In this document: positions 17,767-25,867 of the stretch, one piece after another
Layout of the letters: every line of letters starts with the position of its first letter
Position numbering within the stretch: position 1 is the first letter of the stretch
Assembly: GCA_963797485.1 (NCBI GenBank)
Contig: CAWCPF010000003.1
Coordinates: 930,001 to 994,000 of the forward strand
Source: CAWAND01 sp963797485
GTDB taxonomy: Bacteria > Chloroflexota > Anaerolineae > Anaerolineales > E44-bin32
Reading direction: 5' to 3'
Length of the DNA: 64,000 nucleotides
Translations under genes and position numbers: made by a program
The notes under the pieces: model-generated
The model's input: only the letters and a program-made list of their open reading frames with translations
Database searches by the model: none
Told to the model about the DNA's origin: nothing

Positions 17767-20115
17767 TTACCTCCCGATTTCCGGCACCAGTCCGGCGGCG
17801 GCCCGCGCGCCGGCAATGACCGCCTGGCCCAAAGCCAGGCCTCCGTCATTGGCCGGCACCTGCCGATGGACCACGACGTTAAATCCAGCCCCATCCAGAC
17901 CCAGCCGGACGGCCTCCAGCAGGGTCAGGTTCTGCCACACGCCTCCGCTCAAGGCAATCGTTTCAATGGCGTGCGTTACTCGGACCCGCCGGCAGACTTC
18001 AATCACCATGGCTGCCGCCCCGCGGTGGAATCGGGCCGAGATGCGCGCCGGAGACGCACCGCGGCGCACATCGTGAAGAACGGAGGCGATCACGGGTGCC
18101 GGGTCCACCACGCCACCGGCTGTGAGCTCGAAATCGTAGGCACCGGTTTCGGCGGGATCGGCCAGCGCCTCGAGCTCGATGGCCGCCTGGCCTTCATAGT
18201 TGACCCGGTGGCACACCCCGGCCAGGGACGACACGCCGTCGAACAGTCGGCCGAAGCTGGTGGTCAACGGGCTGTTCAGCCCTTGATCAAGCTGCCGGGC
18301 CACAAGGCTCCGAGTCCGTTCCTCGGCTTGGGCCACCGACGGCAAGTCCGGGTCCCATGCCAACCCTGCCTGCCGCAACAGGCTGAGGGCCAAGCGCCAA
18401 GGCTCACGGACGGCGGCGTCGCCGCCGGGCATGGGGAAGGGAGCCAGATGGTACAGGCGATCGAAGGACAGGTAGTCGGCCGCCAGGAATTCCCCGCCCC
18501 AGATCAGCCCGTCGGTGCCATATCCCGTCCCATCGAATGCGACCCCCAGCACCGGGACCGACCCGTCCAGACCGGCATCGGCCATGGCGGCGGCGATGTG
18601 GGCGTGGTGATGTTGGATGCCAACCGCCGGCAGGCCGGCTTCGGCTTGGGCCAGCGCGTAACGCGTCGCCAGGTAGTCCGGATGCAGGTCGTACGCGACC
18701 AGCTCGGGCTTGATGCGAAACAGCCGGCGATAGTGCTCAATACCGCTCTCGTAGGCCTGAAGGGTCTCGTAATTTTCGAGATCTCCAATATGGTGGCTCA
18801 GGAACGCGTTGCGGTCGCGAGTGAGGCAGAAGGTGTTCTTGAGCTCCGCCCCGGTGGCCAGCACAGGCGGCATGTCGAACGGCAGCCGGATGGGGGCCGG
18901 CGCGTACCCGCGAGCCCGGCGGATGGGATAGACGCTTTCATGGACAACCCGCACCACCGAGTCATCGCAGCGGGTCTGGATGTCGCGGTCGTGCATCAGG
19001 AAGCCATCCGCCAGAGACTTCAACCGCTGCGTGGCGTCGTGATTGTCGGTGGCGATCGGCTCCTCACTCAGATTGCCGCTGGTCATCACCAGCGCGTCAG
19101 GGAAGCCGGCGGCCGGCTCGAGCAGCAGCACATGCAGGGGCGTGTAAGGCAGCATGACGCCGACCGTGGCCTGCCTGGGAGCCACCGCCTCGGCCAGTTC
19201 GGATTCGGGCCGGCGTTGGAGGATCACAACCGGGTGTTCCGGCGACTCCAGCAAACGCGCTTCGGCAGGGCTGAGGAAACAATGCCGGCGGATGGCATCC
19301 AGATCGGGCATCATCAAGGCGAAGGGCTTGTCGACGCGGCCCTTGCGTTCCCGCAGGGTTTGCAGCGCGGACGGACTGGCGGCGTTGCAGGCGAGGTGGA
19401 AGCCCCCCAGCCCTTTGACGGCCAGGATGTGGCCGCCTGCCAATAAGGCCCTGGCCGCCCGCAGCCCAGCCTCGTGTTCGGCGCGCAGCTGTAAGTCGAT
19501 CTCGAACCAGACGTGCGGTCCGCACGCGGGGCAGGCCACCGGCTGGGCGTGAAAACGCCGGTCGAGAGGGTCGTCGTATTCGGCCTGACACGCCGGGCAC
19601 AGGTCGAATGCAGCCATGGTGGTCAACGGCCGATCATAGGGGATGTCCCGGATGATAGTGAAACGCGGCCCGCAGTTGGTGCAGTTGATGAAGGGGTAGC
19701 GGTAGCGGCGATCGTCAGGGTCAAGCAGCTCGCGCCGGCAGTCCGGACACAGGGCGACGTCGGGTGAAATCGGCTGATAGGCCGCTTCGACGGCCTGGGA
19801 AGCGATGATCTCGAAGGATCGGCAGCCATTGGGAGACAGCGGCCCGACAGTGAGAGCCTCGACGCGAGCCAGAGGAGGGGCTTCCTGCCGCAGGGCGTCC
19901 ACAAAAGCCTGTAAGGCCGCCTCCGGGCCTTCAACCTCAACATCGACTCCGGCCGAGGTGTTGCGGACCCATCCATGCAGGTCCAGGCGCTTCGCCAGGC
20001 TGTACACGAACGGACGAAAGCCGACGCCCTGGACAATTCCGTCCACGTGAATGTGGACGGCCTGGTCATGGCTTGAATCCCTGGCCTCGAGGGCTGCGAT
20101 CTGCGCGTCCATCAT
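17767..20115 (-). CDS. hypF: Carbamoyltransferase HypF
   Basis: HypF makes the carbamoyl group for the CN ligands. The 782 residues show the family order: acylphosphatase domain (HVDGIVQGVGFRPFVY, residues 23-38), two zinc-finger units (CPDC...CTNCGPRF and CPAC...CPACGPH), a YrdC-like domain (LAVKGLGGFHLACNA), and a C-terminal Kae1-like domain (HHHAHIAAAMAD, LSGGVWQNLTLLE). The gene is intact and sits between hypB and hypC. Confidence 0.95.
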   Translation of the reverse strand: MMDAQIAALEARDSSHDQAVHIHVDGIVQGVGFRPFVYSLAKRLDLHGWVRNTSAGVDVEVEGPEAALQAFVDALRQEAPPLARVEALTVGPLSPNGCRSFEIIASQAVEAAYQPISPDVALCPDCRRELLDPDDRRYRYPFINCTNCGPRFTIIRDIPYDRPLTTMAAFDLCPACQAEYDDPLDRRFHAQPVACPACGPHVWFEIDLQLRAEHEAGLRAARALLAGGHILAVKGLGGFHLACNAASPSALQTLRERKGRVDKPFALMMPDLDAIRRHCFLSPAEARLLESPEHPVVILQRRPESELAEAVAPRQATVGVMLPYTPLHVLLLEPAAGFPDALVMTSGNLSEEPIATDNHDATQRLKSLADGFLMHDRDIQTRCDDSVVRVVHESVYPIRRARGYAPAPIRLPFDMPPVLATGAELKNTFCLTRDRNAFLSHHIGDLENYETLQAYESGIEHYRRLFRIKPELVAYDLHPDYLATRYALAQAEAGLPAVGIQHHHAHIAAAMADAGLDGSVPVLGVAFDGTGYGTDGLIWGGEFLAADYLSFDRLYHLAPFPMPGGDAAVREPWRLALSLLRQAGLAWDPDLPSVAQAEERTRSLVARQLDQGLNSPLTTSFGRLFDGVSSLAGVCHRVNYEGQAAIELEALADPAETGAYDFELTAGGVVDPAPVIASVLHDVRRGASPARISARFHRGAAAMVIEVCRRVRVTHAIETIALSGGVWQNLTLLEAVRLGLDGAGFNVVVHRQVPANDGGLALGQAVIAGARAAAGLVPEIGR

Positions 20116-20124
20116 CGCTTGGGC

Positions 20125-20790
20125 TCAGCCGGCCGTGCGTACGGCCAGCAGCCCCTCCAGCCATTCGATCCAGGCCGGCAGACCTTCCCCGGTCCGACAG
20201 GAGAGCGGGAAGGTTGTCAGGCCCGGATTGAGAATCTCGACCCCGGTCTGGAAACGGCCCATATCGAACTCCACGTATGGTGCCAGGTCGATCTTGTTGA
20301 TCACCAGCGCGTCGACGCCGCGGTACATCCCCGGATACTTGTACGGTTTGTCGTCACCTTCGGGCACCGAGGCCACCAGCACGCTTCGGTGCGTGCCGAG
20401 CTGAAATCCAGCCGGGCAGATGAGGTTGCCGACGTTTTCGACAATCAGCAGGTGCAGCGCTTGGAGGTCGAGTTCGTTCAACCCGCCGTTCAGCATGACG
20501 GCGTCCAGGTGGCATTCGCCCCCGGTGTTGATCTGGACCGCCGTAGCCCCCGCGGCGGCGGCGCGGTCGGCGTCGATGCTGGTGGCCACGTCCCCGTCGA
20601 TCACCCCGATACGCCACTTGCGGTCGAGCCCCGCCAGCGTGCGCTCGATCAAGGACGTCTTGCCCGCCCCGGGTGAGGCCATGATGTTGATGCCAAACAC
20701 GTGCGCCTCGTCCAGCCGGCGGCGGTTCTGCTCGGCCAGACGATCGTTGGCGCTGAGGATCTTCTCAACCACGGCTACACGTTGGCTCAT
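20125..20790 (-). CDS. hypB: Hydrogenase nickel incorporation GTPase HypB
   Basis: HypB delivers nickel to the hydrogenase large subunit with HypA. The start at 20790 overlaps the hypA stop. The 221 residues contain the P-loop MASPGAGKTSLIERTL, DVATSIDADRAAAAG, a zinc/nickel cysteine-histidine pair in NTGGECHLDAV, and ENVGNLICPAGFQLG. The histidine-rich N-terminal nickel store of some HypB proteins is absent. Confidence 0.95.
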   Translation of the reverse strand: MSQRVAVVEKILSANDRLAEQNRRRLDEAHVFGINIMASPGAGKTSLIERTLAGLDRKWRIGVIDGDVATSIDADRAAAAGATAVQINTGGECHLDAVMLNGGLNELDLQALHLLIVENVGNLICPAGFQLGTHRSVLVASVPEGDDKPYKYPGMYRGVDALVINKIDLAPYVEFDMGRFQTGVEILNPGLTTFPLSCRTGEGLPAWIEWLEGLLAVRTAG

Positions 20791-21171
20791 GTCGACTCTT
20801 CCGCCTGGATCGGGAGCTCGGCCCCCTCGGTCTCGATATCGATGGCCTCCAGCCTGAACTCGTCCCCGGCCACCACCTTGACTTTGGACCCCCCGCACTC
20901 GGGGCAGTCGAAGCTCGTATCCGACATTCTGAAGCGCGTGCTGCAATCAAGGCACACAAGCTCAGCCGGCACGCGCTCGAAGTGCAGCTGAGCGCCCTCA
21001 GCGAGCGTGCCCTGGCTGATGACATCCCAATAGAACTGGATCGAAATCGTCGACGAAGCTCGAAAGCTGGCCGAGGACCAGGTATAGGTGGGTGATGCGC
21101 GAGGCATGCGCCTGGCGCGCCTGGCGCTGGGCGATTTCGAGGATGCTCTCAGCCACGGGCAGTTCGTGCAT
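20787..21171 (-). CDS. hypA: Hydrogenase nickel chaperone HypA (one frameshift)
   Basis: The true start is at 21171 (MHELPVAESILEIAQRQ). The frame is broken by one extra base in an AAA run (21045-21047, plus strand). Skipping it joins LGQLSSFVDD to SIQFYWDVISQGTL. The zinc site is CLDC...CPEC. The corrected product is 127 residues, with a short acidic tail after the usual end. It begins the hyp operon. A homopolymer indel makes sequencing error likely. Confidence 0.9.
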
Positions 21172-21278
21172 CTCCGACCTCTCGACCCACCCTAAAGGAT
21201 AGGCGGGCGTGCCCGGCCGGTGGAGTGGGTTAAGTCATGCTTCCGTCATGAACTGATTCATGGCGGGAATGACGTTCG

Positions 21279-21386
21279 TCAGGCGATCATCGCCTCGGCA
21301 CAGCGGCGCGGGGCTTCGGGGCCGCTGGTCAGGGTGATGAGGATCTCGTCATCCAGGAACCTTAAGCCCTTTCCAGCCGAACGGCC
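21279..21386 (-). pseudogene. Short DsrE-like fragment read in frame after the DsrE stop
   Basis: Directly after the TAG of the DsrE gene the same frame continues for 35 codons, including DDEILITLTSGPEAPRRCAEA, before a TGA at 21279. The SGPEAPRRC pattern resembles the start of a DsrE-type protein rather than the end of one. It may be the remnant of a second, deleted DsrE-like gene. I am not sure of the family. Confidence 0.35.
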
Positions 21387-21863
21387 CTAGAACGACAACG
21401 TGATGGCGTTCTGTGACGCGAATTCAAGGAAGGTGGCCGCACCGCCGATTTCGATGTCGGTGATCAGGTCCTCGCGCTTGATGCCCATCACGTCCATGGT
21501 CATCTGGCAGGCGATCAGGCGCACCTTCATCTCGATGGCCACCTCGAGCAGTTCGCTCAGCTTGGCGACATTAGCCTTGTGCATCATGTCGTTCATCATG
21601 TAGGTGGCCATGGCGGTCATCCCCGGCAGGACACCGACCACATTGGGGACCGGCATGGGCATGGCCGGGTTGGCCAGAGGGGCAACCTGCAGCGAGTCGA
21701 TGTGGCCCTCTTTGAGGATGTTCAGACCATAGAAGGTGAAGAAGATGGCCGCTTCCATATCCATGGCGGCGGCTGCGGTCGCCAGGATGAAGGGCGGGTA
21801 AGCCAGGTCCAGAGTTCCATGGGCGGCGATGATCGCCAATCGTTTGTCGCTTCCTTCTGACAT
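21387..21863 (-). CDS. DsrE/DsrF-family sulfur-carrier-like protein
   Basis: I chose ATG 21863 (MSEGSDKRLAIIAAHGTLD); upstream codons of the long frame do not match. The 158-residue protein has the DsrE/F fold pattern: an N-terminal beta-alpha unit LAYPPFILATAAAAMDMEA, FFTFYGLNILKEG, and a conserved cysteine in RLIACQMTMDVMGI, probably the persulfide site. A TusA-like protein and an ArsR regulator follow upstream on the same strand, pointing to intracellular sulfur transfer. Confidence 0.85.
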   Translation of the reverse strand: MSEGSDKRLAIIAAHGTLDLAYPPFILATAAAAMDMEAAIFFTFYGLNILKEGHIDSLQVAPLANPAMPMPVPNVVGVLPGMTAMATYMMNDMMHKANVAKLSELLEVAIEMKVRLIACQMTMDVMGIKREDLITDIEIGGAATFLEFASQNAITLSF

Positions 21864-21987
21864 TGCTGCCTCCTCGGCGGTCGTATGCCGCCGGTCTATG
21901 CCTTCGAGTCGGGGCTGGTCATGAGAATTGAGCCGTCGGGCCGGGCTGCCGTCCTGCCGGATCTTTTGGGCGAGGCGCCCGGCGGTT

Positions 21988-22224
21988 CTACTTAGCCTTC
22001 TTGATGTAGAAAATATGTTTGGACTCTTCTTCTTCGTGTCCAAGCAGTTCATGGCCGGTCTTGGCCGTCCAGGCGCTGATGTCCGGAACCGCTCCCGGAT
22101 CGGTGGCGATCATTTTGAGCACCTGGCCGATTTGCATCGCATCCACGGCCTTTTTGGTCTTGAGGATCGGCATCGGGCACGACAGCCCGCTGCAGTCCAG
22201 GGTTTGATCAGCTTGCATACTCAT
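21988..22224 (-). CDS. TusA-family sulfurtransferase
   Basis: The 78 residues carry the TusA signature LDCSGLSCPMPILKTKKA with the CPxP cysteine that bears the persulfide. TusA-type proteins pass sulfane sulfur to DsrE-type partners, one of which is encoded just downstream. Mixed TusA/DsrE/ArsR gene sets occur in sulfur-trafficking loci. The ribosome site GGAGGACACC lies before the ATG. Confidence 0.92.
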   Translation of the reverse strand: MSMQADQTLDCSGLSCPMPILKTKKAVDAMQIGQVLKMIATDPGAVPDISAWTAKTGHELLGHEEEESKHIFYIKKAK

Positions 22225-22272
22225 GGTGGGGTGTCCTCCTGGGGGATTTGGGGTGGGTTAGAAGGCCGGGGT

Positions 22273-22599
22273 TCAGGCCAATTCAAGGTTGGCGCGCTGC
22301 TGGTTGACATCGCGCACGACGCCCCGCAACAGGTCCAGGGCTTCGATCATGCGCCGGTCTCGCAAGGCATAGATCACGCTGGTCCCCTCGCGTTCGGTCG
22401 TCACCAGATCGCGGTCGCGGAGCACTTTGAGATGGCGCGAGGCCGTGGGCTGCGGGATGCCCAGGCTCTTGGACATCTCGGTTACGTTGCACGACCGCTC
22501 GGCGAGGCAATACAACATGCGGATGCGGGTGGGGTCGGCCAGGGCGCTGCAGACTCCACTGTGGAGCAAGGAAATCTCCTGCTCGAGCCTGTTGTCCAT
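22273..22599 (-). CDS. ArsR-family transcriptional regulator
   Basis: The start is taken at 22599 (MDNRLEQEISLLHSGVC); the long frame adds 24 unlikely residues. The winged helix is visible as LADPTRIRMLYCL, MSKSLGIPQPTASRHLKVL and TTEREGTSVIYAL. Cysteines occur at VCSALAD and LYCLAERSC, so it might sense thiols or sulfide, as some ArsR proteins of sulfur loci do. That is inference. It heads the tusA-dsrE unit and probably autoregulates through the inverted repeat at 22613. Confidence 0.9.
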   Translation of the reverse strand: MDNRLEQEISLLHSGVCSALADPTRIRMLYCLAERSCNVTEMSKSLGIPQPTASRHLKVLRDRDLVTTEREGTSVIYALRDRRMIEALDLLRGVVRDVNQQRANLELA

Positions 22600-22612
22600 G
22601 CGCACATCCCTA

Positions 22613-22630
22613 TATTCGGATAAGCGAATA
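22613..22630. promoter_or_regulatory. Inverted repeat upstream of the ArsR gene (candidate operator)
   Basis: TATTCG-GATAAG-CGAATA is a perfect 6+6+6 inverted repeat, 13 bases before the ArsR start codon. A weaker Rex-like sequence, TTGTGAAAAATGTAACAA, follows at 22634-22651. Position and symmetry fit an autoregulatory ArsR site. Confidence 0.55.
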
Positions 22631-22789
22631 GATTTGTGAAAAATGTAACAATCTCTGGCCATCCGCGTCACTGCATGCTGTCACATTTGCGGAAGAAGAA
22701 TGTCATGGGGAAAGGCGCGAACCAGGGCACGCAGCCTGGCGTGCCCTGGTAGTTTCATGCTCAAGGGCCCGCCAGCCTGGCGGGGTGTT

Positions 22790-23971
22790 TTAGCCGGTGG
22801 GGATGGCGCCTTTCAAAGAGGCCGGGTCCACCGGGCCCGGCTCGGCGATCAAGGCGCGGGCGGCGTCGACCTGGCCCCACACGTCCCAGAGCAGGACGCC
22901 GCGCACCCGGCCGGCCTCGAGGTAGTACACGGCGCCTTTCTTGAACGGCGTGTGCCAATCGGCCACGGTTTGCAGGCGGCTGTCCAGCTTGCCCACGGCT
23001 TCATAGCCCAGTTCGAACAGGTCGGAGTAGAAGAAGGGCAGGTGATCGTATTGGACGGCTTCGCCGGCCATGGCGCGGCCGGCCATTTGGCCCATCGTGT
23101 TGGCATTGTCCTCGTGCTCGACGCGCAGGCGCTCGCCCAGCGCCGGGTTGAAGAACGCGGCCACGTCGCCGGCGGCGAACACCTCGGGCTGGCTGGTTTG
23201 CAGGCCGGAGTCGACGACGATGCCGTTGTCCACAACCAACCCGGCCGCTTCGGCCATACCGGTGTTCGGGGTGATGCCGATGCCGGCCACCACGGCCTGC
23301 GTCTCGATGGCTTCGCCGAACTCGAGTTTGACGGACATGGCCCCCGGCTCGCCGGCCACATCGACCACATTGGCGCCCGATCGCACGTCCACCCCTTTGT
23401 CCCTGAAGAAGCCGGTGACCGACTTGGACAGGTCCGCCGGGTAGGCGCGCGCACCGATGCCTGGCTCCGGGAAAAGCATCGTGACCTGCCGGCCGTTCAT
23501 CTGCAGTGCGGCGGCCAGCTCGGATCCTATGAAGCCGCCTCCGATGACGACGAATCGCTCCAGCTCGCCGGACAGACTGCGCAATCGGCGGTAGTCCCGC
23601 AGGCTTCGGAAGTAGACGATTGAATCCCCGCCGAACGCGAAGCGGCGCGGCCGTCCGCCGGTGGCCAGCAGGAGCTTCTGGTAGCCATAGGCGGTCCCTT
23701 GCTTGTCGAGCACACGCTGGTTCTTGAATTGAAGTTCGGTGACCGTGGTGCCCAGGTGCATGTCAACCTTGCGCTCGTCCGTCCGCCGCCAGATGGTGTC
23801 AAGGTCCTTACCTTTCCACAGGGCTTTGGTCAGGGGCGGACGGTTGTAAGGGGGGTCGGGTTCGGCTGAGACCAGCCCAATGCTCCCGTCCGAATCCAGC
23901 TCGCGGATCCCGCGCACGGCGGCGTCGGCCGCCATGCCCCCGCCGACGATCAGGTATTGGTAGTCCGGCAT
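22790..23971 (-). CDS. FAD/NAD-dependent oxidoreductase, ferredoxin-reductase type
   Basis: The 393-residue flavoprotein has an N-terminal FAD motif YLIVGGGMAADAAVRGI, YNRPPLTKALW, a second dinucleotide fold FVVIGGGFIGSELAAAL near residue 142, and the C-terminal FAD motif EVFAAGDVAAFFNP. It resembles rhodocoxin, ferredoxin or nitrite-reductase-type NAD(P)H reductases. No redox-active disulfide is evident. It lies 190 bases upstream of the ArsR gene on the same strand; a link to the sulfur genes is possible but unproven. Confidence 0.85.
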   Translation of the reverse strand: MPDYQYLIVGGGMAADAAVRGIRELDSDGSIGLVSAEPDPPYNRPPLTKALWKGKDLDTIWRRTDERKVDMHLGTTVTELQFKNQRVLDKQGTAYGYQKLLLATGGRPRRFAFGGDSIVYFRSLRDYRRLRSLSGELERFVVIGGGFIGSELAAALQMNGRQVTMLFPEPGIGARAYPADLSKSVTGFFRDKGVDVRSGANVVDVAGEPGAMSVKLEFGEAIETQAVVAGIGITPNTGMAEAAGLVVDNGIVVDSGLQTSQPEVFAAGDVAAFFNPALGERLRVEHEDNANTMGQMAGRAMAGEAVQYDHLPFFYSDLFELGYEAVGKLDSRLQTVADWHTPFKKGAVYYLEAGRVRGVLLWDVWGQVDAARALIAEPGPVDPASLKGAIPTG

Positions 23972-24055
23972 CCTGGTCTCCTTGGCAGTCCGGTCACCCC
24001 AAAAACTCTACCACGCCCGGCCGTGGCCGGATGGCTGGTCCGAGGCTTGGTTGGC

Positions 24056-24084
24056 TTGATTTAGCCTGGGGGTTCCTTTAGAAT
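24056..24084 (+). promoter_or_regulatory. Promoter of tRNA-Met copy 1
   Basis: TTGATT at 24056-24061 and TAGAAT at 24079-24084 are separated by exactly 17 bases, and the tRNA begins 36 bases after the -10. No comparable promoter is visible before the second tRNA copy. Confidence 0.65.
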
Positions 24085-24120
24085 ACCGTCGCCTGGTTTG
24101 AACCCAACGGCCAACGATTT

Positions 24121-24192
24121 GGCGACGTAGCTCAGTGGTAGAGCAGGGAACTCATAAGCCCTTGGTCACTGGTTCGAATCCAGTCGTCGCCA
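24121..24192 (+). tRNA. tRNA-Met (CAU), copy 1, no encoded CCA
   Basis: The acceptor GGCGACG pairs with CGTCGCC. The D-arm GCTC-AGTGGTAGA-GC, anticodon loop CTCATAA and T-arm ACTGGTTCGAATCCAGT are complete. Position 30 is A, opposite C, so the anticodon stem carries an extra mismatch compared with copy 2. The gene ends CCAC without CCA. With a CAU anticodon it could also be tRNA-Ile2 (lysidine type); overall similarity favours elongator Met. Confidence 0.9.
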
Positions 24193-24201
24193 CAGATCAG
24201 G

Positions 24202-24227
24202 CCCCGGATTGTCGGGGTCTGTTGTTT
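24202..24227 (+). terminator. Terminator after tRNA-Met copy 1
   Basis: A CCCCG/CGGGG hairpin is followed by TCTGTTGTTT. The same kind of hairpin and tail follows copy 2, so the terminator was duplicated along with the tRNA. Confidence 0.6.
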
Positions 24228-24660
24228 GACTATCCCCTCGTTTGGCGTGATGTACGATTGGTTGGCCCCACCCACATCTCAGGATCGTGCCCAATATTCC
24301 ACCCATTCGGAGGCCCGACATGTCGCGCCCCCACGCTGTCGGACTTCGCCCCCAGGAGTCGGCTGCCAGCGAACCGTGTCTATGAGGAAGCAAAGCATGG
24401 ACACCCTGGCGAGAAGAGGACATGGGTAAACTATCCAGGGACTGGTTCTGACAGCTTTCGAGGACTGAGCGACGACATGGCTAGGCGCTCACTCTGCACA
24501 ATGGTTGAGCGCAAAGCAATTCTGGATCCGGAAGGCAAGGGCTCGCCTCGACGCTGCAGAACATGCGCGCGACTGATGGGCTACGGGGACATTGCCACCG
24601 CCTCCGCGACCTGAGGGGGACAGGCCGGGGAGGCGGCGGGACGGATTGTTGCCCGCCGGA
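24228..24660. other. Non-coding stretch between tRNA-Met copy 1 and HicB
   Basis: I find no gene here. Predicted frames are short, lack ribosome sites and resemble nothing known; one of them is read from the tRNA itself. No strong repeat is visible. Confidence 0.4.
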
Positions 24661-25044
24661 CTAGTGGACTTTCTCCCGAACACGGCTAATTCGATGCTGC
24701 GAGTGCTCTTGAGCAACTCGTGCCTGTTCAACAACGTGTTTCAGTTGGATAACTAGCCAAGAATTGAGGCTCATCTGAGCTTCCATTGCGTGTAAGAACG
24801 CCTCCTTGTGCAGCTCGCTGCCCATTCGTAAATTCAAGACGCCAGAGAACGGTCGCTCAGGCTCTTCTCCCCTTTCCGAACAGAAGTCAAGATAATCTTC
24901 CACCGAATCGTGAAACGCCTGTACCAGTTCAGATGGATTTTCTGCCTCGAACGTTATGACATCGCGGGTATTCGCCACGCTGCCGTGCAGAATACCGGCG
25001 TCTTCGTCTAGTTCAACGGTAGCCAGATAGCCCTTGTATTCCAT
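24661..25044 (-). CDS. hicB: HicB-family antitoxin
   Basis: The 127 residues have the HicB partial RNase-H-like N-terminus (MEYKGYLATVELDEDAGILHG) and a C-terminal ribbon-helix-helix stretch LNLRMGSELHKEAFLHAM that would bind the operator. It neutralises the HicA toxin encoded 4 bases upstream. The toxin-first order is usual for hicAB. Confidence 0.88.
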   Translation of the reverse strand: MEYKGYLATVELDEDAGILHGSVANTRDVITFEAENPSELVQAFHDSVEDYLDFCSERGEEPERPFSGVLNLRMGSELHKEAFLHAMEAQMSLNSWLVIQLKHVVEQARVAQEHSQHRISRVREKVH

Positions 25045-25048
25045 GCTG

Positions 25049-25303
25049 CTACTCCTCTACCCCTGCTTCCTCTACAAACCTACGAATGTCTCTCACGGTG
25101 CTCCTTGAAATCTCCTTCTCAGGGTGGGGCTTGTGGAAGGTTGCCCGCACCCCATTCAGGGCAAACCGGACCCTGGAGCCTCTCCCCTGAGATGTTTCGG
25201 CGCCGAGCGCCATCAAAAGGGCTTCAACGTCATCCCATCGTAAGTTCGACGGCGCCGGTTCAGTCTGTATGGCATCAAGAAGCTTCCTGTGCTTGCGCCT
25301 CAC
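25049..25303 (-). CDS. hicA: HicA-family toxin (mRNA interferase)
   Basis: HicA is a small double-stranded-RNA-binding-fold RNase that stops translation. The 84-residue protein starts with GTG and shows RWDDVEALLMALGAE, GRGSRVRFALNG and the histidine-containing FHKPHPEKEI. It lies between two duplicated tRNA-Met genes in a stretch less GC-rich than its surroundings, which suggests acquisition by transfer. Confidence 0.88.
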   Translation of the reverse strand: MRRKHRKLLDAIQTEPAPSNLRWDDVEALLMALGAETSQGRGSRVRFALNGVRATFHKPHPEKEISRSTVRDIRRFVEEAGVEE

Positions 25304-25310
25304 TTTTGGA

Positions 25311-25331
25311 TAGTACTACTTGATGGTACTA
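25311..25331. promoter_or_regulatory. Inverted repeat upstream of hicAB (candidate operator)
   Basis: TAGTAC and GTACTA flank a 9-base spacer, starting 8 bases before the hicA start. Ribbon-helix-helix antitoxins bind such repeats, so HicB autoregulation is plausible. Confidence 0.5.
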
Positions 25332-25485
25332 AATGTCAACAGGCAATTTCGGCGTGCTCAAGGTCCAAGTTCATAAGCTGCCAAGCGCAGGAGGGTCGGC
25401 AAGCGTTACTTGCCTTTTTACGCAACATCCGGCAAAGTAACCCACAGGCTCGCGCCGCCACATGCCTGCAGCGAAGCGAAAACTT

Positions 25486-25560
25486 GGCGACGTAGCTCAG
25501 TGGTAGAGCAGGGGACTCATAAGCCCTTGGTCACTGGTTCGAATCCAGTCGTCGCCACCA
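25486..25560 (+). tRNA. tRNA-Met (CAU), copy 2, with encoded CCA
   Basis: The sequence matches copy 1 except for G instead of A at position 30, which restores a G-C pair in the anticodon stem. CCA is encoded at 25558-25560. No clear promoter precedes it. Spacing between the copies is 1,293 bases and contains hicAB. Confidence 0.93.
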
Positions 25561-25564
25561 TGCA

Positions 25565-25593
25565 GACCCCGGTCGGACCGGGGTTTGTTGTTT
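25565..25593 (+). terminator. Terminator after tRNA-Met copy 2
   Basis: A GACCCCGGT/ACCGGGGTT hairpin is followed by TGTTGTTT. It resembles the terminator after copy 1. Confidence 0.7.
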
Positions 25594-25804
25594 CTGGAAC
25601 CCGTCCGCCGGCGCTATTGACGCTTACCCGTCCAACCGCTGTGCGTGCTCATCTTCCCACATGGCCTGCGAACAGCTTGATACCAGGGCTTCCTGAACGG
25701 CGCGGGCCGAGTTCAAACCATGGTCCCACCCGCCGGGGGACCGAGCAGAGGACGGTGATGAGATTCTCACGTCGATTGTCCGGGTTTGGCCGGCGGGGAA
25801 GACA

Positions 25805-25837
25805 AGCCAGAAGCCCCCGATCCGGGGGCTTCTGGCT
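25805..25837 (-). terminator. Strong hairpin after the phosphofructokinase gene
   Basis: AGCCAGAAGCCCCCG and its exact complement are separated by three bases, 30 bases beyond the pfk stop on the minus strand. The rest of 25594-25867 holds no gene that I can recognise. Confidence 0.7.
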
Positions 25838-25867
25838 GAGTGGCCTTGCCTCGCAGTGGGGGACGGT

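Noticed and set aside
17866..19446. Long open frame (526 codons) opposite hypF
   Set aside because: HypF on the other strand has all its domains intact. The antisense frame is rich in Gly, Arg, Gln and His without motifs.
24135..24614. Small proteins beginning inside the tRNA-Met genes
   Set aside because: Their shared start is translated tRNA sequence, a well-known annotation artefact. The rest has no coding signal.
24121..25560. Classical integrase-type island at tRNA-Met
   Set aside because: There is no integrase, the segment is only 1.3 kb, and the whole tRNA plus terminator is duplicated rather than just a 3' end.
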